Shown here in pieces: positions 52,244 through 61,415 of a stretch of 64,000 nucleotides of DNA; positions within the stretch are counted from its first letter, which is position 1; every line of letters begins with the position of its first letter. The stretch is from Clostridia bacterium (lineage in GTDB: Bacteria > Bacillota > Clostridia > Oscillospirales > Acutalibacteraceae), in contig JAFRHS010000006.1 of NCBI GenBank assembly GCA_017433225.1, positions 1-64,000 of the forward strand, read 5' to 3'. The notes beneath the pieces were generated by a model. It saw nothing but the letters and a program-made list of their open reading frames with translations. It had not been told where the DNA came from and ran no database searches. The translations under genes and the position numbers were made by a program.

Positions 52244-54008
52244 GTCCCAGTTCGTGGTCGAGGACTTCCTTGACGTCTTCCGGGTCGAGTCCGTGGACCA
52301 TGCAGGCCTCGGACAGGGACTCGTAGAGCGCGGCGCCGCAGGTGACGCAGCTCATGCCGCAGTTCATGAGGACCTGAGCGGCATCCGGGTATTTCTCGAT
52401 GATATCGATGATGAGCATCTCCGGGTCGATCGGGCCGTCGGAGCTGACCGGCTTCTTCGCGAAGAACGCTTCCACGTCTTCCGCAGGCGTCTTTGCCGTC
52501 CGGAGACCGAAGTTCTTTTCAAAGACACCGATGATGCTGTCGGTCATGTAATCGGGATAGGCCGGGAACACGGTGAGGTTCTTGGCACCGATGTAGATGA
52601 GGGTCAGAAGCGCGGTCATCGCCCGTTCATCGCCGAGAGAAACGATGTAGGAGATCGGCACGCCGTTGATGTCATATTTGCCGAGGTCGGCCTGGAGCTT
52701 CAGGGCCGCCATGCAGAAGGAATAGGTGTCGCTGATGGCACCGATGTCCATGGTGCGCGGCATGCCGCGAAGGGTGCCGAGATACTGGTCGTTGAACCGG
52801 AACTTGACAGGGCCGTCGGTCATGACGATCGAGTTCTTCGGAAGAGAAGCGACCAGTTCAGAGGCATAGGAACGGGCCGGGTCGGTGCCGTCCGTACCGA
52901 TGAGGGTGATGATTTTGGCGATCGACTCATCCTCGATGGCACCGGTCAGCATCTCGCCCATCGTATAGAGCTGGTCGTGACCGAAGCCGGTGACGACCTC
53001 TCCCTTCCGGAGCTCGGTCGGAGCGTCACAGGTCTTCGCCTGTTCGATGACCGCGGAGAAGTCGGTGACACCGTCGTTGTCGGTGGTAAGGTGCGGGACG
53101 CCGGCAAAGCCCGAGACGCCGGTCGTGTAGATGCGGTCGGCATAGGCTTCCGCCGGTTCCTCCAGGGCGCCGCCGGTAACGACGACAGGGCCGTGGAAAT
53201 AGGTGAAGTCGGACTTCTGGCTCGCCATGGATCCGCCGTAGTTGCCGGCGAAATGGTCGAGACCGGACAGCTGCGGATAGCAGTGGGCCGACATGAGTTC
53301 GTCATGGGTATAGACTTCGACGCCGGTGCCCTTCGCCTGATCGAGCAGACATTCCAGAGCGCGGATGTCGGAGCCGCAGACCAGGATGCCCGGTTTGGTG
53401 CGGACACCGAGTTCGATGTTGGTCAGTTTCGGAGAACCGTAACGCTCGATGCGGGCGTTGTCAAGAAGGCCCATGGCACGGTAGCCGAACCCGCCGACCT
53501 CCATCGACAGGTTGAAGAGCAGACCGACACTGAGGGTGTACTTGAGGGTCCGCTGCAGGACTCGCTGCAGGAACGGGTCGATGCCCTCATCTTCGTAGCC
53601 GATCTGGTAGGCTTCCCAGGCATAGCCGGCAATGCCTTTGAGCCCGGCGAGGACGATCTCCCGCAGGCTGTGGGCGTCGGCATTCTCATTTTCCTTTTCG
53701 TCGATCTCCGCGAGTTTGGCGGCGTACTCCTCCGGACCAGCCGGGTCCCAGAGAGAATCGGCGGGAAGAACGCGGGGAGCCGTGACCTCGGCGAGAAGTG
53801 TGCGCTTCTGCGCAAAGGTCTCGTCGATGGCTGCGTTCAGGGCAGCGTCATCCGAGTTGACGCCTTCCGTCGTCATGCAGAGGTTCCGGATGATGAGCAG
53901 GTCCACTGCTTTCGGAACATCTTTCATTTCGACACGTAATTCCGTTGTCACTGCGGCCAGGCTCTTGGTGGCAAGATCCAGTACCGCGCGAAGTTCTGTA
54001 ACGGTCAT
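52230..54008 (-). CDS. Hybrid cluster protein homologue lacking the cluster ligands, fused to a redox-disulfide domain
   Basis: Residues 1-515 of 592 align by eye with Hcp (hydroxylamine/NO reductase) from the TSDLQDLL-like first helix to FGLRTAKTPAED. The N-terminal four-cysteine Fe-S segment is absent. The four hybrid-cluster cysteines are replaced: Ala281 (TSNC), Thr372 (GGCDG), Pro400 (ACGKYR) and Ile425 (GQCND). The ligand glutamates become Asp267 and Asp460 and the lysine becomes Arg462. His235 and His242 in YTHDELMSAH stay. Residues 525-590 (NCGMSCVTCGAALYESLSEAC, VHGLDP) match the DUF1858/TIGR03980 hybrid-cluster-associated disulfide domain. A normal hybrid cluster cannot form, so the activity is unknown. 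It lies 19 bp after the repeat-protein gene, probably in one operon. Confidence 0.85.
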   Translation of the reverse strand: MTVTELRAVLDLATKSLAAVTTELRVEMKDVPKAVDLLIIRNLCMTTEGVNSDDAALNAAIDETFAQKRTLLAEVTAPRVLPADSLWDPAGPEEYAAKLAEIDEKENENADAHSLREIVLAGLKGIAGYAWEAYQIGYEDEGIDPFLQRVLQRTLKYTLSVGLLFNLSMEVGGFGYRAMGLLDNARIERYGSPKLTNIELGVRTKPGILVCGSDIRALECLLDQAKGTGVEVYTHDELMSAHCYPQLSGLDHFAGNYGGSMASQKSDFTYFHGPVVVTGGALEEPAEAYADRIYTTGVSGFAGVPHLTTDNDGVTDFSAVIEQAKTCDAPTELRKGEVVTGFGHDQLYTMGEMLTGAIEDESIAKIITLIGTDGTDPARSYASELVASLPKNSIVMTDGPVKFRFNDQYLGTLRGMPRTMDIGAISDTYSFCMAALKLQADLGKYDINGVPISYIVSLGDERAMTALLTLIYIGAKNLTVFPAYPDYMTDSIIGVFEKNFGLRTAKTPAEDVEAFFAKKPVSSDGPIDPEMLIIDIIEKYPDAAQVLMNCGMSCVTCGAALYESLSEACMVHGLDPEDVKEVLDHELGLVED

Positions 54009-54027
54009 GGTAGTTCGGTCCTCCGAT

Positions 54028-54525
54028 TTATCGTTTTACTTTGATTTTGACTTTCACTGGTTTCGCCGCTTTTTTCACGACGATCGTTTTGACCGCCGGT
54101 GCCGGCGGTTCCGGTCTCACCCGTTTTCGGACGACGACCTTTTTCGGCGCCTTCTTCCGCACGACGACCTTTTTGGGTTCCGGACGCGGCGGGGGTGCCG
54201 GCGTCGTCTTGATCTGGTGGACGATCGGCGGTGCGGGTCTCCGCGGTTCCTCGACCGGCGAAGCCTCGAGCGGCAAAACCTCAAGGGGCTGCTCCTTCGG
54301 GACCACATAGTACTTTGGCTTCGGGTTGATCCCCTTGAACGGGACACCGTCTTCATCGAGGTATTTTCCATACTTCGCGACGATGTCTTCCGGTGTTTCG
54401 ATCTCGTCGGGATCGAGGACGCTCTCCGCTTCGGGACGAATGCGTCCGGAAGGCGTCCGGGCAGACTCATCCAGACCGGCAAACAGCCGGCCGAATCCTT
54501 TGCCCTTTCTGCCCTTCTTTTTCAA
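54028..54525 (-). CDS. Unknown Lys/Val/Pro-rich repeat protein
   Basis: This protein of 165 residues starts at a TTG six bases after AGAGGT. It has a basic N-terminus (KKKGRKGKGFGRLFAG), an acidic middle (ESVLDPDEIETPEDIVAKYG) and a disordered, proline-rich tail with two copies of KKVVVRK and variants (KTIVVKK, VKVKIKVKR). The total charge is strongly positive. It resembles no family I can name. The tail could bind nucleic acid or the cell surface. It has its own promoter and precedes the cluster-less Hcp homologue. Confidence 0.65.
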   Translation of the reverse strand: MKKKGRKGKGFGRLFAGLDESARTPSGRIRPEAESVLDPDEIETPEDIVAKYGKYLDEDGVPFKGINPKPKYYVVPKEQPLEVLPLEASPVEEPRRPAPPIVHQIKTTPAPPPRPEPKKVVVRKKAPKKVVVRKRVRPEPPAPAVKTIVVKKAAKPVKVKIKVKR

Positions 54526-54568
54526 TGCGATACCTCTTTCCTGACGAGTCTCAGCATTGTTTCGGCTA

Positions 54569-54597
54569 ATTATAACGCAGAAACAAATTGAACACAA
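54569..54597 (-). promoter_or_regulatory. Promoter of the repeat protein/Hcp-like operon
   Basis: On the minus strand TTGTGT and a perfect TATAAT are 17 bp apart, directly after the rsgA stop codon. Confidence 0.75.
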
Positions 54598-54598
54598 G

Positions 54599-55498
54599 TT
54601 ATTTTGATGGTTTCAACTGCCAGGCTTCGAGATCTTTGACCTCTTCGTACATCGCCCGGTAGCTGCGATAGCGGGATTCGGCGATGAGCCCCTCCCCGAC
54701 AGCCGCCGTCACGGCGCAGCCCTTGTCGTTCATATGGGCACAGGACGGGTGGAAGCGGCAGTGCGCGATATACGGCTCGAACTCCGGGAAACAGTCCTCC
54801 AGTTCCTCTTTGAGGACCAGTTCATCGCGCGCGAATTCCAGAGAAGCAAAGCCCGGGGTATCGACGACATACCCGCCGCAGACATTCATGAGCGTGCACT
54901 CTCTCGTGGTATGACGGCCTCTTCCCAGTTTGCGGGAGATCTCTGCCGTCGCGAGATCGAGGGTCGGGTCCAGCGCGTTCAGGAGCGTGCTCTTGCCGAC
55001 GCCGGAGTTCCCGGTGAACGCGCAGGTCTTCCCGTTCAGGAGTGCCTTCAGTTCGTCGGTCCCCTCCCCGGTCAGGCCGTTGGTGATGACGACCGGGAAC
55101 GGAGTCTTATCGTAGGTCTCTTTGAGCTCCGAGACGTCTTTGAGGTCGGCCTTGTTGAGGACGATGACCGGCTCGATCCCCTTTCGTACGGCGATGGCCG
55201 TCAGGCGGTCGATGACGAGCGGATTCGGTCTCGGCTCCTTGCTGGCCACCACGATGATGACGCGGTCGATGTTCGCGACCGGCGGGCGGCGCAGTTCGTT
55301 TTTGCGCTCGAAGATCTCGTCGATCGTGTTCTCGGTGTCCCCGTCATTGACCGTGATGGAGACGCGGTCGCCGACCAGTGGGGTCACTCCGTCGTTGCGG
55401 AAGACGCCTCTGGCCCTGCATTCATAAATCCCGTCGGCGGCCTCTACATAATAGAAGCCGCCGATCCCTTTCACAATGGTTCCGGTAAGTGTTGTCAT
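54599..55498 (-). CDS. rsgA: Small-subunit ribosome biogenesis GTPase RsgA
   Basis: RsgA is a circularly permuted GTPase that checks 30S maturation. The 299 residues have an OB-fold N-terminus (TGTIVKGIGGFYYVEAADGIYECRARG), NKADLKD (G4) ahead of GNSGVGKSTLLNAL (G1), DTPGFASLEF (G3) and a C-terminal zinc motif (CFPEFEPYIAHCRFHPSCAHMNDKGC). The ATG lies two bases after the pknB stop; the in-frame extension to 55555 is not used. Confidence 0.96.
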   Translation of the reverse strand: MTTLTGTIVKGIGGFYYVEAADGIYECRARGVFRNDGVTPLVGDRVSITVNDGDTENTIDEIFERKNELRRPPVANIDRVIIVVASKEPRPNPLVIDRLTAIAVRKGIEPVIVLNKADLKDVSELKETYDKTPFPVVITNGLTGEGTDELKALLNGKTCAFTGNSGVGKSTLLNALDPTLDLATAEISRKLGRGRHTTRECTLMNVCGGYVVDTPGFASLEFARDELVLKEELEDCFPEFEPYIAHCRFHPSCAHMNDKGCAVTAAVGEGLIAESRYRSYRAMYEEVKDLEAWQLKPSK

Positions 55499-55502
55499 GT
55501 GA

Positions 55503-57536
55503 TCACCAGGGCAGGATGAACCCGCCGTTCGCGGAAGTCGTCGATTCGGACGCATACGGGTAGGTGTGGACTTCAGTCAGCGGGACGGTGCTGCGGGTGA
55601 AGTCCGCCTTGGCATCGTAGACCTTGGTCTCGCCGATGTAGATGTCGATCGGGACGTCGGTGCCGTTCCCCTTGATCTCCGCGGTGAAGCCGCGGCCGTT
55701 CATGAGGACTTCGGTACTCTTCTGGAGTTCATTGGCCACATAGACGCGGAGCGTCTGGGTGTTGCCGGTGTTCGGAAGCGTGATGAAGACGTGGCCGGTC
55801 TTCTGGGCGCCGGATCCGGAGCTGACCGTCAGATTGATGGCAGAGCCCTTGTTGGCCTTCATGCCGCTGCGGACGCTCTGTTCGATGATGGTGCCCTTCT
55901 CTTCGATGGAGTCCTTCTCGGTGACGGAGCCCACTTTGAGGCCCTGCTTCGTGAAGAACTGTTCGACCGAGGATTTGTCGGTATAGTAGTTCATCCCGAG
56001 GACGTCGGGAACACTGACTTTTTCATTGCTCTCATCGGTGGCGACGATCAGAAGGATGGTCTCGGAGGTGTCCGCTTCCGTACCCTGTGCCGGGTCGGAG
56101 CGGAGGACCGTACCGGGGGTCGCCGTGGCAGAGAATTCGGTCTCCGCCTTCAGGTTCGTGAACCCTTCTGTCTGAAGCATCTCACTGGCCTCGATGAGGG
56201 TCTTGCCGTAGATCTTCGGGATCTCGGAGGTCGTCCCCTTGGACACGACTTCCAGTTTGATGGTCTGTCCCTTGCGGACTTTCGTGCCCGAGACGGGGTC
56301 CTGCTTGATGATCTCGCCTTCGGCCGCGGTCGTCGAGGAGACATAGGTGATGTCGAACTCGAAATCCTCATACCGCTCGTTGCCGTCGATCTCTTCGGCA
56401 TAGATCTTGCCGACGAAGTTCGGGACGGTCAGGTCGCTGCCCCCGAGGACGTCGGTGAACAGACGCAGGAAGACGAGGACCGCGATGACGGCCGCCACGA
56501 TGCCGATGCCGACACCGATGCCGATGTTCCGCTTCACGTTGCCCCGCCGGCCGTCGTCCCGGTCCGGGATGACCGGACTCGCTCCGCCGGAAGAGCCGCC
56601 GCCCACGTTGGGCGCGCCGGCGCCGTAGACGCCTCCGGTGACGGATTCGCGGTTGATGAATTTGGTCGGTTCTTTATCGACAAAGTAGGTGTAGTCGAAT
56701 TTGATGGACGGGTTGCGCTTCAGCTCGTCGAGGTCGAGGAGCATCTCGGCGGCAGACTGGTACCGGTTCGCGGTGCTCTTCTCCATGGCATGGAGCGTGA
56801 TCTGCTCGAGGCCGAGCGGGATCTGCGGGTTGATCTCACGGGGCGGGGTCGCCTCGTTCTGCACCTGCATGATGGCGACCGACACAGCGCTGTCGGACTC
56901 GAAGGGCAGGCGGCCGGTGATCATCTCGTAGAGCACGACGCCGACGGAGTAGATGTCCGCCTTGTCGTCGGTCGTCTCACCTCTCGCCTGTTCCGGAGAG
57001 ATGTAGTGGACCGAGCCGATGGCCGCTTCCGTCATGGTGCGGGTCTCGCCGCGGGAGAACCGGGCGATGCCGAAGTCGGTGACCTTGATGCTCCCGTTCT
57101 CGAGCAGCATGATGTTCTGGGGCTTGATGTCCCGGTGGACGATGCCCTTGTCATGGGCATGCTGAAGCGCCCGGAGGATCTGGGTCGTGAAGTGGACCGC
57201 TTCCTTCCAGGGGATGACGCCCTGCTGTTCGATGTATTCTTTCAGCGTGATGCCTTCCACATACTCCATGACGATGTACTGGAGTTTATCGCCCAGAGAG
57301 ACATCGTAGACTTTGACGATGTTCGGATGGGACAGGACGGCAATGGCTTTGGATTCGTTTTTGAACCGTCTGCGGAATTCCTCGTTGGCGAGGAACTCAT
57401 CTTTCAGGACTTTGATGGAGACCATGCGGTCGTCGATATTGTCGTAGGCCTTGTAGACCACGGCCATACCGCCGACGCCGACGATCTCACGGATCTCGTA
57501 ACGGCCGTCGAGCCGTTTTCCCACATAATTATCCAT
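55503..57536 (-). CDS. pknB: Serine/threonine protein kinase with PASTA domains
   Basis: This 677-residue membrane kinase has a cytosolic Hanks-type domain (GVGGMAVVYKAYD, VSIKVLKDE, IVHRDIKPQNIML, VTDFGIARF, residues 1-275), a juxtamembrane linker, one membrane helix (about 340-362) and three extracellular PASTA repeats (about 370-570) that sense peptidoglycan fragments or lipid II, then a tail of about 110 residues. It is paired with the phosphatase gene five bases upstream, the usual PrkC/PrpC pair of Firmicutes controlling wall growth and dormancy exit. Confidence 0.96.
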   Translation of the reverse strand: MDNYVGKRLDGRYEIREIVGVGGMAVVYKAYDNIDDRMVSIKVLKDEFLANEEFRRRFKNESKAIAVLSHPNIVKVYDVSLGDKLQYIVMEYVEGITLKEYIEQQGVIPWKEAVHFTTQILRALQHAHDKGIVHRDIKPQNIMLLENGSIKVTDFGIARFSRGETRTMTEAAIGSVHYISPEQARGETTDDKADIYSVGVVLYEMITGRLPFESDSAVSVAIMQVQNEATPPREINPQIPLGLEQITLHAMEKSTANRYQSAAEMLLDLDELKRNPSIKFDYTYFVDKEPTKFINRESVTGGVYGAGAPNVGGGSSGGASPVIPDRDDGRRGNVKRNIGIGVGIGIVAAVIAVLVFLRLFTDVLGGSDLTVPNFVGKIYAEEIDGNERYEDFEFDITYVSSTTAAEGEIIKQDPVSGTKVRKGQTIKLEVVSKGTTSEIPKIYGKTLIEASEMLQTEGFTNLKAETEFSATATPGTVLRSDPAQGTEADTSETILLIVATDESNEKVSVPDVLGMNYYTDKSSVEQFFTKQGLKVGSVTEKDSIEEKGTIIEQSVRSGMKANKGSAINLTVSSGSGAQKTGHVFITLPNTGNTQTLRVYVANELQKSTEVLMNGRGFTAEIKGNGTDVPIDIYIGETKVYDAKADFTRSTVPLTEVHTYPYASESTTSANGGFILPW

Positions 57537-57540
57537 TCAC

Positions 57541-58269
57541 TCAGCCCTCCACAGCGACGACGGTGATGTTGTCTCCGCCGCCATGTTCGTTCGCGAGGTC
57601 GACCAGGGTCTCGGCAAAGTCCGTGTTACGGCCTTTCAGGATGGTCTCATGGATCTCCTCGTCCGACACATAATTCGTAAGGCCGTCTGTGCAGATGAGC
57701 AGCATGGTCCGCTCTCCGCAGGGCTCTTCGTTGAAGTCGACCCGAAGGTTCTCGTCGACGCCCAGCGCTCTCGTGATGAGGTTCTTGCTGGGATGACGGA
57801 GCGCCTCCTCCTCGGTGATCTCACCGTTCTCGATCATCTTCTGAACGAGGGAGTGGTCCCGGGTGATCTGCCGGATGGACGATTTATTGACGATATAGGC
57901 ACGGCTGTCCCCCGCGTGCGCCACATAGATGTTCGCGTCATCCATGATGGCGGCGACGACAGTGGTCCCCATCCCGGCGAGTTCCGGGTTGGCGGACGCC
58001 ATGTCGAAGATCTCGAAATTGGCGTTGGTGATGGCAGTTACCAGCAGGTTTCGGATGGAGGAAGAACTCATGTTCTCCCGGTAGGCGGTGGTGATCCGTT
58101 CGGAGATGGACCGGACAGCAGTGGAACTTGCGATGTTTCCGCCGACGTTGCCGCCCATGCCGTCACACACGACAGCCCATGCGACACCATTGCGGAATTC
58201 ACCCGCGGCATAGGAGTCCTGGTTGCTTTTGCGCACCTTGCCGGGGTCTGTCCTTGCAATGATCCTCAT
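57541..58269 (-). CDS. prpC: PP2C-type protein phosphatase
   Basis: This 242-residue phosphatase dephosphorylates the targets of PknB. Metal-binding aspartates lie in NQDSYAAG, VVCDGMGGNVGGNIAS, AHAGDSRAYIV and ICTDGLTNYVSDEEI/GGGDNITVV. GGAGG precedes the ATG, which overlaps the rlmN stop by four bases. Confidence 0.95.
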   Translation of the reverse strand: MRIIARTDPGKVRKSNQDSYAAGEFRNGVAWAVVCDGMGGNVGGNIASSTAVRSISERITTAYRENMSSSSIRNLLVTAITNANFEIFDMASANPELAGMGTTVVAAIMDDANIYVAHAGDSRAYIVNKSSIRQITRDHSLVQKMIENGEITEEEALRHPSKNLITRALGVDENLRVDFNEEPCGERTMLLICTDGLTNYVSDEEIHETILKGRNTDFAETLVDLANEHGGGDNITVVAVEG

Positions 58270-59315
58270 ATCTCTGACGCCTCCTTTGCGTGGTTTCTTC
58301 GGAGTTGACCGCAGGACGCCTCGATATCGGGTCCCAGGGTCCGTCGAACGGTGGTGGTGATGCCGTTCTTTTCCAGGATGTCCGCGAAGGCTTTGAGCCG
58401 TTCCGCGGAACTTCTGACGTAGTCGTTTTCCCGCACTTCATTGGCGGGGATCAGGTTGACATGACACAGCATGCCTTTCAGCCGGGAAGCCAGTTCCCGC
58501 GCACATTCATCGGTATCGTTGATGCCGCTCATCATCGCGTACTCGAAGGAGATCCTCCGGTTCGTGGCGGCGATATAGTCCCGGCAGGCCTGAAGGAGCA
58601 CTTCCACGCCCCAGCGGCGATTGACGGGCATGATCCTGTTACGGATGTCGTCGTTCGGCGCGTGCAGGGACACGGACAGTGTGAACTGAGGTCTCAGCTC
58701 CATGAGCTCGTAGATCTTCGGCACGATGCCGCAGGTGGACACCGAGATGTGCCGGGCACTGATGTTGGCGCCGTCCTCCCCGGTGATGATGTCGAGGAAG
58801 CGGAGCATGTTGTCATAGTTCAGAAGGGGCTCTCCCATGCCCATGAGGACGATGTGGGAGACCCGGATGCCCAGTTCTCTCTGGGCGGTGTAGATCTGCG
58901 CCAGCATCTCGGAGGGCCGGAGGCTCCGGGCACAGCCGTCGATGGTGGACGCGCAGAAGGAACAGCCCATGTCGCAGCCGATCTGGGAGGAAATACAGAT
59001 GGAGTAGCCGTACTTGTATTTCATCAGGACCGTTTCCACGGTGTTCCCGTCATTCAGTTCGTAAAGGTACTTGACGGTGCCGTCGATGGCGGACGTCCGT
59101 TTGAGGACGGTCTTCGCGTCAAAGATCTCGTACCGCTCTTCCAGAGAGGCGCGGAGCTCTTTCGACAGGTTCGTCATGTCGGAGAAAGACGCGGCGTATT
59201 TCTGGTGCAGCCAGGAATAGATCTGCCCGGCCCGAAACTTCGGAAGACCGAGAGCGACGATGTCCTCCGTCAGTTCTTCCAGTGTCATCGACCGGATATC
59301 GTTGCGTTCCGTCAC
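58266..59315 (-). CDS. rlmN: 23S rRNA (adenine2503-C2)/tRNA methyltransferase RlmN
   Basis: RlmN is a radical-SAM enzyme that methylates A2503 of 23S rRNA and A37 of some tRNAs. The 349 residues have the CxxxCxxC cluster motif in GCDMGCSFCAS, the GMGEPLLNYDN block, and the substrate cysteine near the C-terminus (EASCGQLRR). It starts with GTG, whose GTGA overlaps the rsmB stop. Confidence 0.95.
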   Translation of the reverse strand: MTERNDIRSMTLEELTEDIVALGLPKFRAGQIYSWLHQKYAASFSDMTNLSKELRASLEERYEIFDAKTVLKRTSAIDGTVKYLYELNDGNTVETVLMKYKYGYSICISSQIGCDMGCSFCASTIDGCARSLRPSEMLAQIYTAQRELGIRVSHIVLMGMGEPLLNYDNMLRFLDIITGEDGANISARHISVSTCGIVPKIYELMELRPQFTLSVSLHAPNDDIRNRIMPVNRRWGVEVLLQACRDYIAATNRRISFEYAMMSGINDTDECARELASRLKGMLCHVNLIPANEVRENDYVRSSAERLKAFADILEKNGITTTVRRTLGPDIEASCGQLRRNHAKEASEI

Positions 59316-60598
59316 TGTTCCCCCGCCTTCTCGAAGACGGCATTGAAGAAGCCGTCACAGTGGTAGTCCTGCGGAAAATAGGTCTTCATAAGGACGAGTT
59401 TCCAGCCGTCGTGTTCCTCTAAAAACCGCTCTGCCACCGCTTCGTTTTCCGCGGGGTTCAGGGAGCAGGTAGAGTATACGAGGCGTCCCCCATCCACTAC
59501 ATATTGTTCCGCCTTATCTAAAATATCATACTGTAAGGCAGGTAAAATGTCAACGGAACCGGGGTCTCTGAAACGGATCTCCGGCTTGCGTCCGATGTCC
59601 CCGTAACCGGCGCAGGGCACGTCGCAGAGGACGCGGTCCGCAAGGGGCCGTTCCGGGTCGAATGCGGTCGCATCGCCCACCGCGGGTTCCACGATCGAGA
59701 GGCCCAGGCGCTCCGCGTTTTCGGCGATGAGCCCCACCCGCTTCTCATAGAGATCGTAGGCGCGGACGACGCCGTCGTTCTGCATGTATTCCGCGAGGGT
59801 GCAGCTTTTCCCGCCGGGGGCCGCGCAGAGGTCGTAGACCGTCATGCCCGGGCCCGCCGCCACGTTCTGACAGCAGAGCTGGGACGCGGCGTCCTGGACA
59901 TGGAAGAGCCCATCCCGGAACGACGGGAGCGCGGCGAGGTCCCCGGCAGAGGTGAGGACCAGTGCATCGCCCACCGCTTCATGGGGCACGGCGGTCACGC
60001 CCTCCTCGTTCAGCCGGGCGATGAGTTCCTCCGTCGTCGTACGGGTCGTGTTCACCCGCACCGTCAGCGGACGGGGGCCCAGCGCGTCTTTCAGGATGCC
60101 TTCCGTCTTCTCGGGCCCGTAGGCGTCGATCCACAGGCGGATGAGCGGGACCGGCACGGAGTAGAGCACGCTCCAGTACTCGGGGGAGCCGTCGTTCTCC
60201 GGCAGGCAGAGACCGTTGGAGGCGACTTTCCGCAGGACCGCGTTGCAGAGGCCGGACGCGAAGCCCGCCCCGTTTTTGCGGGTCAGTTTGACGGCCTCGT
60301 TGATAGCGGCGTGGTCCGGCACCTTTTCGAGGAACAGGACCTGGTACGCCCCCAGCAGCAGCGCCGTGTAGACCTTCGGGTTGAGCTTCTTCAGCGGCTC
60401 CTTCAGGTAGAGTGAGAGGTTGTAGTCGAGCGTCAGTTTCCGTTCGAGCACACCGTAGACCAGGTTCGTGAAAAACGACTTGTCGGCGCCCGACAGGTCG
60501 GAGGACCCCAGGACGCCGGCAATGGACAGATTGGAATAAGACTGGTGCTTCCAGAGCTTCAGAAGCGTTTCGAAAGCAAGCTGTCTCGGGTCTTTCAT
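59312..60598 (-). CDS. rsmB: 16S rRNA (cytosine967-C5)-methyltransferase
   Basis: The 428 residues have an N-terminal NusB-like RNA-binding domain (LAFETLLKLW ... AINEAVKLTRKNG) and a SAM methyltransferase domain with DLCAAPGGKSCTLAE, VLCDVPCAGYGDIGRKPEI and the catalytic cysteine STCSLNPAENE. The ATG at 60598 follows GGAG and directly abuts the zinc peptidase gene. Confidence 0.95.
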   Translation of the reverse strand: MKDPRQLAFETLLKLWKHQSYSNLSIAGVLGSSDLSGADKSFFTNLVYGVLERKLTLDYNLSLYLKEPLKKLNPKVYTALLLGAYQVLFLEKVPDHAAINEAVKLTRKNGAGFASGLCNAVLRKVASNGLCLPENDGSPEYWSVLYSVPVPLIRLWIDAYGPEKTEGILKDALGPRPLTVRVNTTRTTTEELIARLNEEGVTAVPHEAVGDALVLTSAGDLAALPSFRDGLFHVQDAASQLCCQNVAAGPGMTVYDLCAAPGGKSCTLAEYMQNDGVVRAYDLYEKRVGLIAENAERLGLSIVEPAVGDATAFDPERPLADRVLCDVPCAGYGDIGRKPEIRFRDPGSVDILPALQYDILDKAEQYVVDGGRLVYSTCSLNPAENEAVAERFLEEHDGWKLVLMKTYFPQDYHCDGFFNAVFEKAGEQ

Positions 60599-60599
60599 A

Positions 60600-61337
60600 T
60601 CAGCTGCTCCGACGGCTGTTGCCGAGGAAGATGATGACGAAGCGAAGAAGGTTCGCAAGAGCGGTGGCGACGGCGACGACATATGTCATGGCGGCCGCGG
60701 TCAGGACCTTGCGGGCTCCCGTGTATTCGTTGCCTTCGAGCATTTTGGTCTCATCGATGACCTTGAGGGCTCTGTGGCTCGCGTCGAGTTCGACCGGAAG
60801 GGTCACGAACTGGAACAGCGCGACGAACGCATAGAGGATGAGGCCGAAATAGACGAGGCCGGAGATGTTGAGGAAAATGCCGATGAGGGCCAGCGGGATA
60901 CCGGCGGCAGAGCCGATGTTGCAGACCGGTACGATGGCATTGCGCACTTTGATGGGCACATAGCCCTGCGTGTGCTGAGCCGCGTGGCCCGCCTCGTGAC
61001 AGGCGACGCCGATGGCGGCGATGGACGAATGTCCGTAGGTACTGTCGGACAGGCTGATGATATTGGTCTTCGGATTGTAGTTGTCGGAGAGCTCTCCGGG
61101 GATGTGCTGGATACTGACATTGGTGATGCCGTAGTAATCGAGCACCTTCTGAGCGGCCTGTTCCGCCGTCAGGCCCTTGGACGATTTATATTCGTCGAAC
61201 TTGGCATAGATCGATTTGACGCGGGACGACGCGATCAGGGCAGCGAAGAAGCATACCAGGACCAGGATGTAGGACCACGTGTAGGCGGAGCCGAATCCAT
61301 AGGCACTGAGATTGCCGAGACCTTGATAACCGTACAT
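60600..61337 (-). CDS. YugP-family membrane zinc metallopeptidase
   Basis: This 245-residue protein has an N-terminal hydrophobic helix (WSYILVLVCFFAALIAS), the zinc motif HEAGHAAQH near residue 117, a central hydrophobic pair (about 150-190) and a last helix, as in YugP, an uncharacterised neutral zinc metallopeptidase of Firmicutes. The active site likely faces the cytosol or membrane. The physiological substrate is unknown. The ATG at 61337 follows GAGAGG by eight bases. Confidence 0.88.
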   Translation of the reverse strand: MYGYQGLGNLSAYGFGSAYTWSYILVLVCFFAALIASSRVKSIYAKFDEYKSSKGLTAEQAAQKVLDYYGITNVSIQHIPGELSDNYNPKTNIISLSDSTYGHSSIAAIGVACHEAGHAAQHTQGYVPIKVRNAIVPVCNIGSAAGIPLALIGIFLNISGLVYFGLILYAFVALFQFVTLPVELDASHRALKVIDETKMLEGNEYTGARKVLTAAAMTYVVAVATALANLLRFVIIFLGNSRRSS

Positions 61338-61415
61338 AACATACACCTCTCTTAGACAGGAATGGTTGGGTTTGCAGTTTCAATATAAGGATAAAAACTT
61401 AAAAATAACTTTATT

